Translations under genes and position numbers: made by a program
From: Terriglobia bacterium
Lineage (GTDB): Bacteria; Acidobacteriota; Terriglobia; Terriglobales; Acidobacteriaceae
Length of the DNA: 64,000 bases
Reading direction: 5' to 3'
Assembly: GCA_020073525.1 (NCBI GenBank)
Contig: JAIQFA010000004.1
Span: forward strand, 62,001 to 126,000
Shown here: one piece after another, positions 26,830 to 35,117 of the stretch
Numbering within the stretch: the stretch's first letter is position 1
Layout of the letters: every line of letters begins with the position of its first letter
Notes under the pieces: model-generated
Databases searched by the model: none
Told to the model about the DNA's origin: nothing
What the model saw: only the letters and a program-made list of their open reading frames with translations

Positions 26830-27251
26830 GGTTTCTTCCCCAGCGCAATGTGGTGCGCGTCCGCCGCGGCGATGAAGTTCAAGAGGCCGGCGACGATCAG
26901 AAACGTCTTGCCATAATCCGCCGCGGCATTCGCCGCCATCACGTTACCCCAGTCCATGATGCGCGCCAGAAAGTAGAGCACTCCCGAACCCACGTCGCCA
27001 ACGAAGCCCAGTATGTCGAGGATGTCGCCGCCGTTCGGCTTGTAGATCCGTCCCTGCATGCCCAAACCAATCAGGAACATAGCGACCACTGAGATCAGCA
27101 GCAAAATGCCGCGCCCATAGCGCTTCAGCAGGATGTGTCCGCCGCCCGGAACCAGCCAGCCCACAATCGGCGCGACCACTGCCATGGTCGTGAGCGGGTA
27201 CTCCGGCTCAGTCGGTGTATTTTTTGATTTATCTGTTGTCGGCTTGGCCAT
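26826..27251 (-). CDS. DUF6677-family membrane protein
   Basis: A 141-residue protein with a charged Thr/Pro-rich N-terminus, a conserved WLVPGGGHILLKRYGRG segment and about four hydrophobic helices. The WLVPGxGH/LxxRxxRG pattern matches DUF6677, found in Acidobacteriota, of unknown role. The start directly follows the stop of the M24 peptidase gene and the end overlaps the next small membrane protein, so all three are one operon. Confidence 0.75.
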   Translation of the reverse strand: MAKPTTDKSKNTPTEPEYPLTTMAVVAPIVGWLVPGGGHILLKRYGRGILLLISVVAMFLIGLGMQGRIYKPNGGDILDILGFVGDVGSGVLYFLARIMDWGNVMAANAAADYGKTFLIVAGLLNFIAAADAHHIALGKKP

Positions 27252-28418
27252 TCAGATGGTCACGATCTCACGTTGAATTTTACCAGTCACCTCGGCGCTT
27301 CCGGGCCGCACCAGGACGTCCACTTCCAGGCGCACGCCGAACTCGGGCAGGTAGATCCCGGGCTCAACCGAGAACAAGGAATTGGGCAGAATGCGGCGCT
27401 CGTCGTGAATTTCAAGATCATCCATATTCGCGCCGTTGGAATGCACTTCGGTGCCAATCGAGTGGCCGGTGCGGTGGATGAAATAATCTCCGTATTTCGC
27501 CTTCTTGATGTGGGCGCGTACCGCGTGATCCACTTCCCATCCGGCGATCGGCCGGGCAGCAGCAATGCCATCCTGAACCGTCTTCACGCCGATATCACGC
27601 GCTTCGCTCACAATCGTGAAAATCTCACGCTGCCGATCCGACGGAGCCTTGCCCACGAGTCCCACCCACGTGATGTCGTAGAAAACCGCGCCCGGCGTAT
27701 TCTTCTTCGCCCAGACGTCCAGCAGCACAAAGTCGCCTTCACGAATCGGCACCGGACGGCTTGCACTCGGCTCGTAGTGCGGGTTGCCGCTGTTGGCGTT
27801 CACGGCCACGATCGGCGGATCGTCGGTCACCATGTTCTCGCGCTGGAACGCTTCCATGAAGAACTGCTGGATTTCATGTTCGTAAGCGCCGCCGCTGCGC
27901 ACGCGCCGTCCAATTTCCTTGAAAGCTTCGGCGGTGACCGCGTCAATCACATCGCGCGCCGCGAAGTGCGACTTGATCTGCTCATCCGTCAGGGTCGCTT
28001 CAAACTGCGCGATCAGGTCCGCGGCGCTGACAATGTTCTTGCCCAGCCCGCGAATCATGTCCGCCGTTCCCGCATCCACCATGGAGATGGTGAAAACAAA
28101 ATTGTTGGGCGAGTACTGCATGGCCACGTCGCGATGCGGGGCCAGCATATGCTTCAAACCGTCGAACAGTTCCTGCCATCCGGCATATTGTTTCTTCACG
28201 CCAGGCAGAGTATCCAGATGTCCCGATTCGATCTTGTGAACCAGTTTGGTGGGCTCACCTTTGGCGGGGATGAGGTAGTACCAGCGCCGCGTAACCATGA
28301 GCCCATCGGGCAGCCCGAGAACGCGGTACGAGATCGGGTCGCGATGGTGATGATCGTAAAAAAGCCAAGCGTCGATGTTGCGCTCGCGTAAGGCGCGCTG
28401 GATGGCAGACAGATCCAT
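27252..28418 (-). CDS. M24-family metallopeptidase (Xaa-Pro aminopeptidase-like)
   Basis: A 388-residue protein from ATG 28418 (TTG 28424 is the track's choice). The N-terminal creatinase-like domain begins IQRALRERNIDAWLFYDHHH. The C-terminal pita-bread domain has the dimetal ligands: Asp in VLLDVWA, Asp in VFYDITWVG, His in HRTGHSIGTEVH, Glu in SVEPGIYLPEFG and Glu in VRLEVDVLV. It should remove N-terminal residues before proline, or cleave related dipeptides. It heads the operon with two small membrane proteins and is divergent from proline dehydrogenase, which would fit recycling of proline-containing peptides. Confidence 0.88.
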   Translation of the reverse strand: MDLSAIQRALRERNIDAWLFYDHHHRDPISYRVLGLPDGLMVTRRWYYLIPAKGEPTKLVHKIESGHLDTLPGVKKQYAGWQELFDGLKHMLAPHRDVAMQYSPNNFVFTISMVDAGTADMIRGLGKNIVSAADLIAQFEATLTDEQIKSHFAARDVIDAVTAEAFKEIGRRVRSGGAYEHEIQQFFMEAFQRENMVTDDPPIVAVNANSGNPHYEPSASRPVPIREGDFVLLDVWAKKNTPGAVFYDITWVGLVGKAPSDRQREIFTIVSEARDIGVKTVQDGIAAARPIAGWEVDHAVRAHIKKAKYGDYFIHRTGHSIGTEVHSNGANMDDLEIHDERRILPNSLFSVEPGIYLPEFGVRLEVDVLVRPGSAEVTGKIQREIVTI

Positions 28419-28480
28419 AGACAAAGGGTTATTCTACACGACGGCTGGCTCTGGCCGGATTTCCAGAGCGGGAAGGTTGT

Positions 28481-28505
28481 GTAGAGACGGGGCTTGCCCC
28501 GTCTC
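28481..28505. repeat. REP-like hairpin, family A, half copy
   Basis: Contains GAGACGGGGCTTGCCCCGTC, the same as one hairpin of the double elements at 25759 and 36106. The second hairpin is decayed (GGACGCGGCAG follows). It lies in the divergent region between the M24 and proline dehydrogenase genes. Confidence 0.8.
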
Positions 28506-28622
28506 CTTTGGACGCGGCAGAGAACGCGACGTCACTGCCACGCGCCTGCGGTTTGTGGTAAAGAATAGTGTAATGCCAAAGCACGCCTCTGGCAGTCCCA
28601 ACCCGCGAAAATCTGGTGCACG

Positions 28623-29549
28623 GTGCTAAGGGCGCTCTTCATTGCTCTGTCAGAGAGCCGGTCGCTGCGCGGAATTGCTGAACACTCCCGCTTTGGCCAG
28701 CGCACTTCCGCCCGCTTCGTCGCCGGCAAACAGGTTGCCGATGCAATTCGCGCCGCCGCGGCAATGAATCAAATTGGCGCCGGCGTCTCCATCGACAATC
28801 TGGGCGAAAATGTCACCAATGCTGACGAAGCCCGCGCCAGCGCCCAGCTCTATCACCACCTGCTCGACGAAATCGCCGCCAGCAAACTGAACGCCAATAT
28901 CAGCCTGAAGCTGACTCACATGGGCTTAGACGTGGACCAGGACATGGCCTACGAAATCGTCCGCGGGCTCGTCGCCAAAGCGGCCAGCATGTCGCCAAGG
29001 AATTTCGTTCGCGTCGACATGGAAGGCTCGCCTTACACGCAGCGTACGCTCGACTTTGTACATGAACTCCACCGGGTACCGGGGAACGAGGGCAGCGTGG
29101 GCGCGGTGATCCAGTCGTATATGCGGCGCGCCGAGGCCGACATCGAGAAACTGCTGTCCGAGCGCATCCGCATACGGCTCTGCAAAGGCGCATACAAGGA
29201 GCCCGAAGACATCGCCTTCCAGAAGAAGTCCGAGGTTGACGGCAGCTATGTGAAGCTGATGAAGATCCTGATGAAAAGCGGCGTCTATCATGGGCTGGCG
29301 ACCCACGACGAGGCCATTATTAATGAAGCTAAGGCCTTCGCCACGGGCGAGAACATTCCGCGCGACGCTTTTGAATTCCAAATGCTGCACGGCATCCGGC
29401 GCGATCTGCAGCAGGGCCTGGTCAAAGAGGGCTGGGGCGTGCGCGTCTACATCCCGTTCGGCACCGAGTGGTATCCTTACTTCATGCGGCGGCTGGCAGA
29501 ACGCCCGGCCAACGTCTTGTTCATCGCGAAGAACCTTTTCCGACAGTAA
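28623..29549 (+). CDS. Proline dehydrogenase (monofunctional)
   Basis: A 308-residue FAD enzyme with a GTG start at 28623. It has the usual single-domain length. Barrel motifs include SLKLTHMGLDVD, RVDMEGSPYT, RLCKGAYKEP and the C-terminal IPFGTEWYPYFMRRLAERP, which binds proline and FAD. It oxidises proline to pyrroline-5-carboxylate and passes electrons to the quinone pool, so it would feed the respiratory chain found later in this window. The pyrroline-5-carboxylate dehydrogenase is not adjacent. Confidence 0.92.
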   Translation: MLRALFIALSESRSLRGIAEHSRFGQRTSARFVAGKQVADAIRAAAAMNQIGAGVSIDNLGENVTNADEARASAQLYHHLLDEIAASKLNANISLKLTHMGLDVDQDMAYEIVRGLVAKAASMSPRNFVRVDMEGSPYTQRTLDFVHELHRVPGNEGSVGAVIQSYMRRAEADIEKLLSERIRIRLCKGAYKEPEDIAFQKKSEVDGSYVKLMKILMKSGVYHGLATHDEAIINEAKAFATGENIPRDAFEFQMLHGIRRDLQQGLVKEGWGVRVYIPFGTEWYPYFMRRLAERPANVLFIAKNLFRQ

Positions 29550-29793
29550 GGCCTGTGACATCAATCAGTTAGGCATGAATCAGGCAGGCGAGCCCGGATC
29601 TCAGGGGCAGAAACTGCAAATTTTCTTCGCGGCCTTGAAGGGGATTGGCAGGCGTTTTCGTTTTATCAAGTGGAAGCCAACTCGGATTGGATTCAGAGCC
29701 TGCCCCCTCGGCGATGTGCTTGCGTCCAACTGAGAACAAAGGGTCCGTGGCTCGCGACGATCTTGCATCGAGACTCCGGTTTCCACTTCAAAT

Positions 29794-29834
29794 CCTCTGC
29801 GTCGTCACGGGGAAGGGCGACGCGGAGGTTTTTT
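29794..29834 (+). terminator. Rho-independent terminator
   Basis: Arms CCTCTGCGTCG and CGACGCGGAGG (11 pairs, one G-U) around a 13-base loop, followed directly by six T. It is 245 bases after proline dehydrogenase, so it may end that transcript or a separate small RNA. Confidence 0.75.
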
Positions 29835-29988
29835 GTTTTCGACGAGCGGATCGCACCTTTCCCTACCTATACTCCCGTTAAGCTGGATCCCCCCGACGGA
29901 GCTTCTCCTCTCCCTGGTTCCAGTCAGCAACCAAACTCAAATCCAACCCGGCGGTCATCCCGTGTCAACGTGCGGGGAGACTTGCCAT

Positions 29989-30165
29989 ATGAAAAGAACA
30001 ATGAAAGCACCGAAAGTTAGAGTCCCAACTATGACCGACTATGGTCGGGATTCTGTCCGTTCTGTTGTTGACCTATCCGCGAATGCGGCCTGGAAACCTA
30101 TGGTCGCCTTGCCTTCTGCCCGCAGCAACGCGGCGGTGGAAACCATCAATGTGGAACGTCGGTAA
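29989..30165 (+). CDS. Possible small basic protein (58 aa)
   Basis: An ATG after GGGGAGA opens a 58-codon frame starting MKRTMKAPKVRVP and ending in VERR. It is in frame with a longer track ORF. It has no recognisable domain and only the ribosome site and basic start support it. It may be chance. Confidence 0.25.
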   Translation: MKRTMKAPKVRVPTMTDYGRDSVRSVVDLSANAAWKPMVALPSARSNAAVETINVERR

Positions 30166-30255
30166 GCCGCAAGCACCGCTTGCCGAGCACTGATTGCTCA
30201 CCGCCTGATTATGAGGGAAACATCGGGCCGTTAGGGCAGACCCGCAGTTTTTCCC

Positions 30256-30284
30256 TTGACATTGGCGCGTAACACCCCTAAGTT
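30256..30284 (+). promoter_or_regulatory. Sigma70-type promoter of the secreted Thr/Ser-rich protein
   Basis: TTGACA (30256-30261), a 17-base spacer and TAAGTT (30279-30284). Predicted start near 30291, giving a leader of about 170 bases before the GTG at 30462. Confidence 0.5.
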
Positions 30285-30461
30285 GTCAGCAAGATAAGTG
30301 ACAGTAAGCTGTCTTTAACACCCACTTCGCAAGATTCTTCCCTAACTGGCTATTAGGCGTCGCACCCGGCTCGGGCCGTGCGCGGCGTCTGTCCCAAAAC
30401 TCAAACGAGGCGATAGTGCTGTAGCAGACGAGCACGACCTTAAGCCCAAAGGAGAAAGTTC

Positions 30462-32252
30462 GTGAAGAAGACGATTTTGAAGACACTAGCCTCCTTGCTG
30501 TTCGTGTCGCTACTTTCGGTAGGTGCGCACGCTCAGTGGTATGCAACTTGCAGCGCTATAGTCGTAACCTCTGTACCGGCGACATCTGGCTGCGGAGCAG
30601 TTGCTAATAATCCATCGGGTAATACTATACCGGGGGGTGGTACCAAGACGTCCGGGCCTTTCACCATAACAGCGCCGCCGCAGGTTCCACCTGGCAGCAA
30701 TCCCATTTCGATTAGTGTCGTTTTCGATCCCACGACGTATGGCAACTACAATGCCAACGTGCAATTTTCGTATTCGTTCTACACATTAACTGTCAACGTT
30801 ACCGCGACTTACGAAGCGACCAACGTTTTTGACCCGGCATATCAGGTTACATCCATCATCTATGCTGCTCCCGGCAACAAAAGCCAGGATGGATACACCA
30901 ACACAACCACGGATGGCACGACGACGACGATCGGAAGTTCATTTACCTATGGACAGTCGGTCACTTTTTCCGAGGGATTTGGCAACTGTACGACTGGTTG
31001 TATCAGCGCGAGCGAGGCTTTTGGAACCTCAGAAACAACATCGAACAGCACCGCCTTCCAAGAAACCTTCAGCGACGCGATAGGCGTAGCGAACGCCAGC
31101 GGAAGCACCAGTCCAGACGCCATCAATCACAATCTGGATCTATTCCTCATCTGGCTCAATCCGCAAGTTACCGTCTCGGGGGTCCCGCCGGTTCCGTCGA
31201 GCTATAGCGTTGGTATTCAGCCTACGGCCAACGGGCAAACGCCCCTTCCCGACATTCTTGAGGTTGAAGCGCTTGTCATGGAGCCGAACGCCGCGGGGGT
31301 GACAACAGTTCCTGCATCTCTACTGAATCAGCAATATAATCCGGCCACTGGGCAGTACACGCCCGGGTTAGCGGCAATCTGCAAGAATTTAAAGACAGCA
31401 GAATACAATGCGGGAACCTGCACCTTGGCCGACCAATGCGGGTGCGCTCCCACGGACTTCGCGCCCATCCTACAGCAGGACCTACTCCTGTATTACAACG
31501 GCACTTCAAAACCAATCAGTCCCTACCCCAACACTGCAAGTCCTCTTCTTGCGGACACGTCTAGCGAAGCTGCTTGCGGAATTCTTCCCGTCTCCGCCAG
31601 CAACAGCTGCCGCTACGTGCCGGTTCCTAGTGTCCCCAGCAGCACTGTACAGGAGATTGTGACCCTCACAGGGCCAGACTGCCAGGGCTGCGGTGGTAGC
31701 CCCAACACTTTTACCCAAGGGGAGAATCAATCAACGACGGTGACGCAAGGACAGCAAAGTTCGGAGAGCGTGACCGTCAGTGTTAAGGGAGGCATTACTC
31801 TTTTCTCTGAGCAGATTCAAAATATGTGGACATGGACCCAAAGCCAGAGCACAGGCACAACCACTGGTTCCGGAGTCAGTGAGACCGTCACATTAAACAC
31901 CGCAACCGTAGGCTGCAATCAGGACATTCCTGTTTACGAGGACACGGTTTACCATACCTTCGTCTTCCAGCAACCTGGAGGCGCCCAAGGCACCAGTTGC
32001 ACGACGGCGACGGCAACACCAACCTTCTCTCCCGTAGCGGGCACCTACACCACTCCGCAGACCGTAACGATTTCGACTACGACGAGTGGCGCAACGATCT
32101 ACTACACAACCAACGGAACGACACCGACAACTTCCTCTACGAAGTATACAGGCCCGATCACGGTGAGTAAGACGGAGACCGTCAAAGCGATCTCGTTCTT
32201 CACGGGCTGGGCGGCTAGTCCGGTCGGGTCCGCAACCTATACCATCAATTAG
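30462..32252 (+). CDS. Large secreted Thr/Ser-rich protein with C-terminal CHB_HEX_C-type domain
   Basis: A 596-residue protein. The GTG start has AAGGAGAAAG upstream. Residues 1-25 are a signal peptide (LASLLFVSLLSVGAHAQ). Most of the protein is rich in Thr, Ser, Gly and Asn with paired Cys (CGAVANN, CGCAPTDFAP, CQGCGG), suggesting a beta-rich, disulfide-bonded extracellular protein. The last 80 residues (TFSPVAGTYTTPQTVTIST to TVKAISFFTGWAAS) match the chitobiase/beta-hexosaminidase C-terminal fold. Codon use is less GC-biased than the neighbours. It has its own promoter and terminator. Role unknown; a surface or spore-coat-like structural protein is possible. Confidence 0.7.
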   Translation: MKKTILKTLASLLFVSLLSVGAHAQWYATCSAIVVTSVPATSGCGAVANNPSGNTIPGGGTKTSGPFTITAPPQVPPGSNPISISVVFDPTTYGNYNANVQFSYSFYTLTVNVTATYEATNVFDPAYQVTSIIYAAPGNKSQDGYTNTTTDGTTTTIGSSFTYGQSVTFSEGFGNCTTGCISASEAFGTSETTSNSTAFQETFSDAIGVANASGSTSPDAINHNLDLFLIWLNPQVTVSGVPPVPSSYSVGIQPTANGQTPLPDILEVEALVMEPNAAGVTTVPASLLNQQYNPATGQYTPGLAAICKNLKTAEYNAGTCTLADQCGCAPTDFAPILQQDLLLYYNGTSKPISPYPNTASPLLADTSSEAACGILPVSASNSCRYVPVPSVPSSTVQEIVTLTGPDCQGCGGSPNTFTQGENQSTTVTQGQQSSESVTVSVKGGITLFSEQIQNMWTWTQSQSTGTTTGSGVSETVTLNTATVGCNQDIPVYEDTVYHTFVFQQPGGAQGTSCTTATATPTFSPVAGTYTTPQTVTISTTTSGATIYYTTNGTTPTTSSTKYTGPITVSKTETVKAISFFTGWAASPVGSATYTIN

Positions 32253-32281
32253 GTGTCCGGGGTTGCCAATTCCTGGAGATT

Positions 32282-32314
32282 CCCCGGCGCGCATCTCGCG
32301 CCGGGGGCTTTTCT
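32282..32314 (+). terminator. Rho-independent terminator
   Basis: Perfect 10-pair stem CCCCGGCGCG / CGCGCCGGGG with a five-base loop, followed by GCTTTTCT, 30 bases after the stop of the secreted protein. Confidence 0.85.
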
Positions 32315-32378
32315 GTCGAATCCTCCCAAGTAATGAAGATGTCGCAGCCGGTAGTGTTATGCCTCTGACTTTTCCGCC

Positions 32379-33323
32379 TTACCCTTCCCACACGAACGCG
32401 TCGAACACCCTGGCAGATTCAAATCCGATGCGTTTGTAGAGCGCAATCGCCCGGTCATTCGCTTCGGTAACGGTCAGCGAGATGAAACGGAATCCGCGGT
32501 CGCGAAGACTTTTAGTTGAGGCGGCCAGCATGGCTTCGCCGAGGCCGGCGGAGCGGTATTCGGGAAGCACGCAGACCTGCGTGATATGGCCTACATCAGG
32601 GCGCACCTGCGAGCACAGGATGAGGCCGATCAACGTGCGCGTGCGGCGCTCGAGGACGACGAACGATCCTCGCGGATCGAAAGTGCCGCACCCGGGGAAG
32701 CGCACGATGTTGTTGAGAAAGCGCAACGAGCCGGTCAGCGTCCGGTACTGGTCGTTGATTTCGGAATCGACGTGACCGCGGTAGGCGGCGGTGATCAGGG
32801 CCGCGGCGGACTGGTATTCCTGCTCGGACCACGGACGGATTTCGAACTGCGGCGGGAGCGGCGGTGCGGTGGGCCGATGCCTGCCGATCTCAAAATTCAT
32901 GAAGACACGCGGATGGCGGCTAAAGCCCTGTTGCAGGAACGGGCGCGAGACTTCTCCGGTTGTATGGGTCAGCAACTGCGCCTCCACCCGATGAATGCCG
33001 GGCGACTGCTGCAGGGTTTCGATGACATGTGTGAGCAGGCGTTCTTCAATTTCGTGGCGGTCGGAGCTGCGCCCTCCGTCGCGAACGTACAGGTCGCCGA
33101 TCACTCCCTTGTTCTGCTCGTAAACGAAAAAGGAGTAGCCGAAAATGCTGCCCCGCTCAATGGCGGCGTAGCCGGGAAGAATCTTGGCATCCATGTAGCG
33201 CAGGATCATCTCGGCGGAGGTAGCGTAGTCCCAGGAGAGCAAGCGCGCCCACATGGCGATCTCATCTTCCAGCAGCGGGCGAAGGTCGGCGGAAGAGAAA
33301 TGTCGGAGATCGAGAATTTCCAT
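32379..33323 (-). CDS. GNAT-family N-acetyltransferase
   Basis: A 314-residue protein with two GNAT-like halves. The C-terminal one is well conserved: QVCVLPEYRSAGLGEAML is the acetyl-CoA binding motif A, followed by NDRAIALYKRIGF. The N-terminal half (GYSFFVYEQNKGVIGDLYV) keeps the fold but lacks the clear R/Q-x-x-G-x-G/A signature, so it is probably a non-catalytic or substrate domain, as in mycothiol-synthase-like tandem GNATs. The target amine is unknown. It is flanked by a terminator and a repeat block and seems to be transcribed alone. Confidence 0.85.
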   Translation of the reverse strand: MEILDLRHFSSADLRPLLEDEIAMWARLLSWDYATSAEMILRYMDAKILPGYAAIERGSIFGYSFFVYEQNKGVIGDLYVRDGGRSSDRHEIEERLLTHVIETLQQSPGIHRVEAQLLTHTTGEVSRPFLQQGFSRHPRVFMNFEIGRHRPTAPPLPPQFEIRPWSEQEYQSAAALITAAYRGHVDSEINDQYRTLTGSLRFLNNIVRFPGCGTFDPRGSFVVLERRTRTLIGLILCSQVRPDVGHITQVCVLPEYRSAGLGEAMLAASTKSLRDRGFRFISLTVTEANDRAIALYKRIGFESARVFDAFVWEG

Positions 33324-33330
33324 AAAAACA

Positions 33331-33487
33331 AGGTCTCAGGTCTTAGGTGTCAGGTCCCAGCTGACGGCTGACGGCTGACGGCTGACAAGAATGCGAAACA
33401 CAGAGCTATGCTCCGTCAACACAATTTAGCTAGACTCGCGGCCTTTCAAGGTTTTCCTGAGACCTGAGACCTAACACCTGAGACCTT
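33331..33487. repeat. Inverted repeat block, family B (AGGTCTCAGG)
   Basis: The left arm (33331-33360) is a tandem of AGGTCTCAGG/TCTTAGG/TGTCAGG units. The right arm (33456-33487) is the complement (CCTGAGACCTGAGACCT). Between them, (CTGACGG) repeats about 3.5 times at 33361-33387. A similar block lies over the actB 3' end at 54436. Confidence 0.8.
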
Positions 33488-33491
33488 TCTT

Positions 33492-35105
33492 TCACCTTCC
33501 CACCCAATACAAATCCAACTTCTGCGCTGGAATACTTGTTAAGTATGATACTCGGCGTCCTGGGACTAGTTGGGCGACTTGGGACTGCGTATTTTGCGCC
33601 GCCACCAGGACGTGGGCCGCGGCCGGGACGTTTCCTTCTTCGTATTTTTGCGCCGGACGGTTGAGATAAAACTCGAGACCGTATTCCTGCACTCGATTGA
33701 GGTGATAGAGCGCTACGGGAACCGGCTCATGCGAAAAGGCTTGAATGCTCTCGGCAATGGGACGCGTGGATTGCGTCGCGTCGATAACGGGTGCGGCGAA
33801 CCGAATGATGGCGGCAACGCTCACCACGACGGCAACCATGGTCAGCGGGCGCAGCAGACGAAGTCCATTGCGTGAGAGAAGCGCGGCGCTCGTGCCCAGC
33901 GCAAGGATTGCCGCAATGGCCGCCGCTACGTAGGTCGTATGCCCCCACACCAGGTGGCGATTCATCGCAATGGAACCTGCGGAGAGCGCGGCAAAGACCA
34001 GCAGTCCGCAGAGAATTCCGTGGGAAGCGGCAAACAGAAGCGAAAATTTTCTCTCTTCGCTGCGGCGGGCGGCGAGATATTCGGCAACCAGGAGAGCCGC
34101 AGCGGGAACGGCGGGCAGGATGTATCCCGGCAGCTTCGATTGCGATGCGCTGAAAAACAGGATGGGCACCAGCATCCAGACGAGAAGAAAGAGCGGCCAT
34201 GAATCTTCCGAACTGGAGAAGGCTTCTTTGCGTTCCGACCAAATCAAGCGGGCACGCTCAGCAACGGCCACGACGAGCACAATCGTCCACGGCATCATGG
34301 CCAACAAGAACACGGGCAGGTAAAACCAGAAGGGCTGGCGGTGGTGGTAGACATCCTGCGAGAAGCGGGCGAGATTGTGTTCGAGGATGAAGACGCGAAA
34401 GAATTCCGGATTCCGTAACTGGACCGCGAGGTACCAGGGCAACATGACGGCGAGGTAGAGGACAATGCCCGGGATCCACAGGGTGCGCGGGATGGCGCGC
34501 CAGTCACGCTTTACGGCAACAAAAAGAAAAAGGATGACCGCGGACAAGGCGGGTGCGACCGGACCTTTCGCCAGCGTTCCCAACGCCAGAAAAATGTAAA
34601 AGGCGGCAAGACAGCCGCGCCGGCCGCTCTCATACCAGGCGTACCAGGCGAGCAATCCAATGGCAAAGCAACTGGCGAGCGGCATGTCGGTCGCGGCGGC
34701 ATGGGCAAATCCAATGACAGCGGCGCAACTGGCTGTAATGAGAGCGCCGTCAAGTTCCCCACCGGGACGGAATCGCCGGAGGAACAAATAAATGACTGCG
34801 ATCAGCATGGCAGCGTCGAACCCGGCAGGCATGCGGGCCGCCTTGTCAGTAACGTTCCCCGCGACCCGGAACGACAGCCTTGCCTGCCAGTAATACAGCA
34901 CCGGCTTTTCGAGCCACGCTTTGCCTTGCAGCGTGGGCGTGATCCAATCGGAGCGATCGAGCATTTCACGCGAAACTTGCGCGTAGCGGGGTTCGTCGGC
35001 GCCGAGCAGTCCAATGGCCCCGAGCCCATAGAAGAAAAGAAATCCGCAGAACGCCGCGAGCAGCAACACATCAGTGCGGGTTCGCGGATTCGTTCCTGGA
35101 TTCAT
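33492..35105 (-). CDS. ArnT/PMT-like glycosyltransferase (GT39/GT83 family)
   Basis: A 537-residue polytopic membrane protein with about 12 hydrophobic segments. The first periplasmic loop has GADEPRYAQVSREML, the DE-P-Y motif of dolichyl/undecaprenyl-phosphate sugar transferases, and GKAWLEKPVLYYW follows. These move a sugar such as aminoarabinose or mannose from a lipid carrier to lipid A, protein or another acceptor. It starts 12 bases after nrnA stops, so it is co-transcribed with it. Acceptor and donor are unknown. Confidence 0.85.
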   Translation of the reverse strand: MNPGTNPRTRTDVLLLAAFCGFLFFYGLGAIGLLGADEPRYAQVSREMLDRSDWITPTLQGKAWLEKPVLYYWQARLSFRVAGNVTDKAARMPAGFDAAMLIAVIYLFLRRFRPGGELDGALITASCAAVIGFAHAAATDMPLASCFAIGLLAWYAWYESGRRGCLAAFYIFLALGTLAKGPVAPALSAVILFLFVAVKRDWRAIPRTLWIPGIVLYLAVMLPWYLAVQLRNPEFFRVFILEHNLARFSQDVYHHRQPFWFYLPVFLLAMMPWTIVLVVAVAERARLIWSERKEAFSSSEDSWPLFLLVWMLVPILFFSASQSKLPGYILPAVPAAALLVAEYLAARRSEERKFSLLFAASHGILCGLLVFAALSAGSIAMNRHLVWGHTTYVAAAIAAILALGTSAALLSRNGLRLLRPLTMVAVVVSVAAIIRFAAPVIDATQSTRPIAESIQAFSHEPVPVALYHLNRVQEYGLEFYLNRPAQKYEEGNVPAAAHVLVAAQNTQSQVAQLVPGRRVSYLTSIPAQKLDLYWVGR

Positions 35106-35117
35106 TCGTAGCGTTCG

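Larger units (their letters stand above)
29550..30461. other. Long region without a clear protein gene
   Basis: About 900 bases. I find a strong terminator-like hairpin at 29794-29834, one possible small ORF at 29989, and a promoter at 30256 feeding the next gene through a leader of about 170 bases. The ORFs in the track here do not look like proteins. Some of the first 285 bases may encode a small RNA ending at the terminator, but I recognise no RNA family, and no known riboswitch in the leader. Confidence 0.5.

Noticed and set aside
27273-28391. 372-aa plus-strand ORF opposite the M24 peptidase
   Set aside because: The peptidase has all metal ligands; this frame has no domain.
29645-30020. 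Small ORFs in the non-coding stretch as protein genes
   Set aside because: No ribosome site or domain, and they run through the terminator hairpin.
30292-30461. c-di-GMP or other riboswitch in the leader
   Set aside because: The conserved core of known riboswitches was not found by eye.
30286-30546. 86-aa minus-strand ORF across the leader of the secreted protein
   Set aside because: It overlaps a promoter, leader and signal peptide on the plus strand.
33361-33387. Tandem CTGACGG units as a CRISPR or VNTR locus
   Set aside because: Only about 3.5 short units with no spacers and no cas genes; it is part of a family B repeat block.
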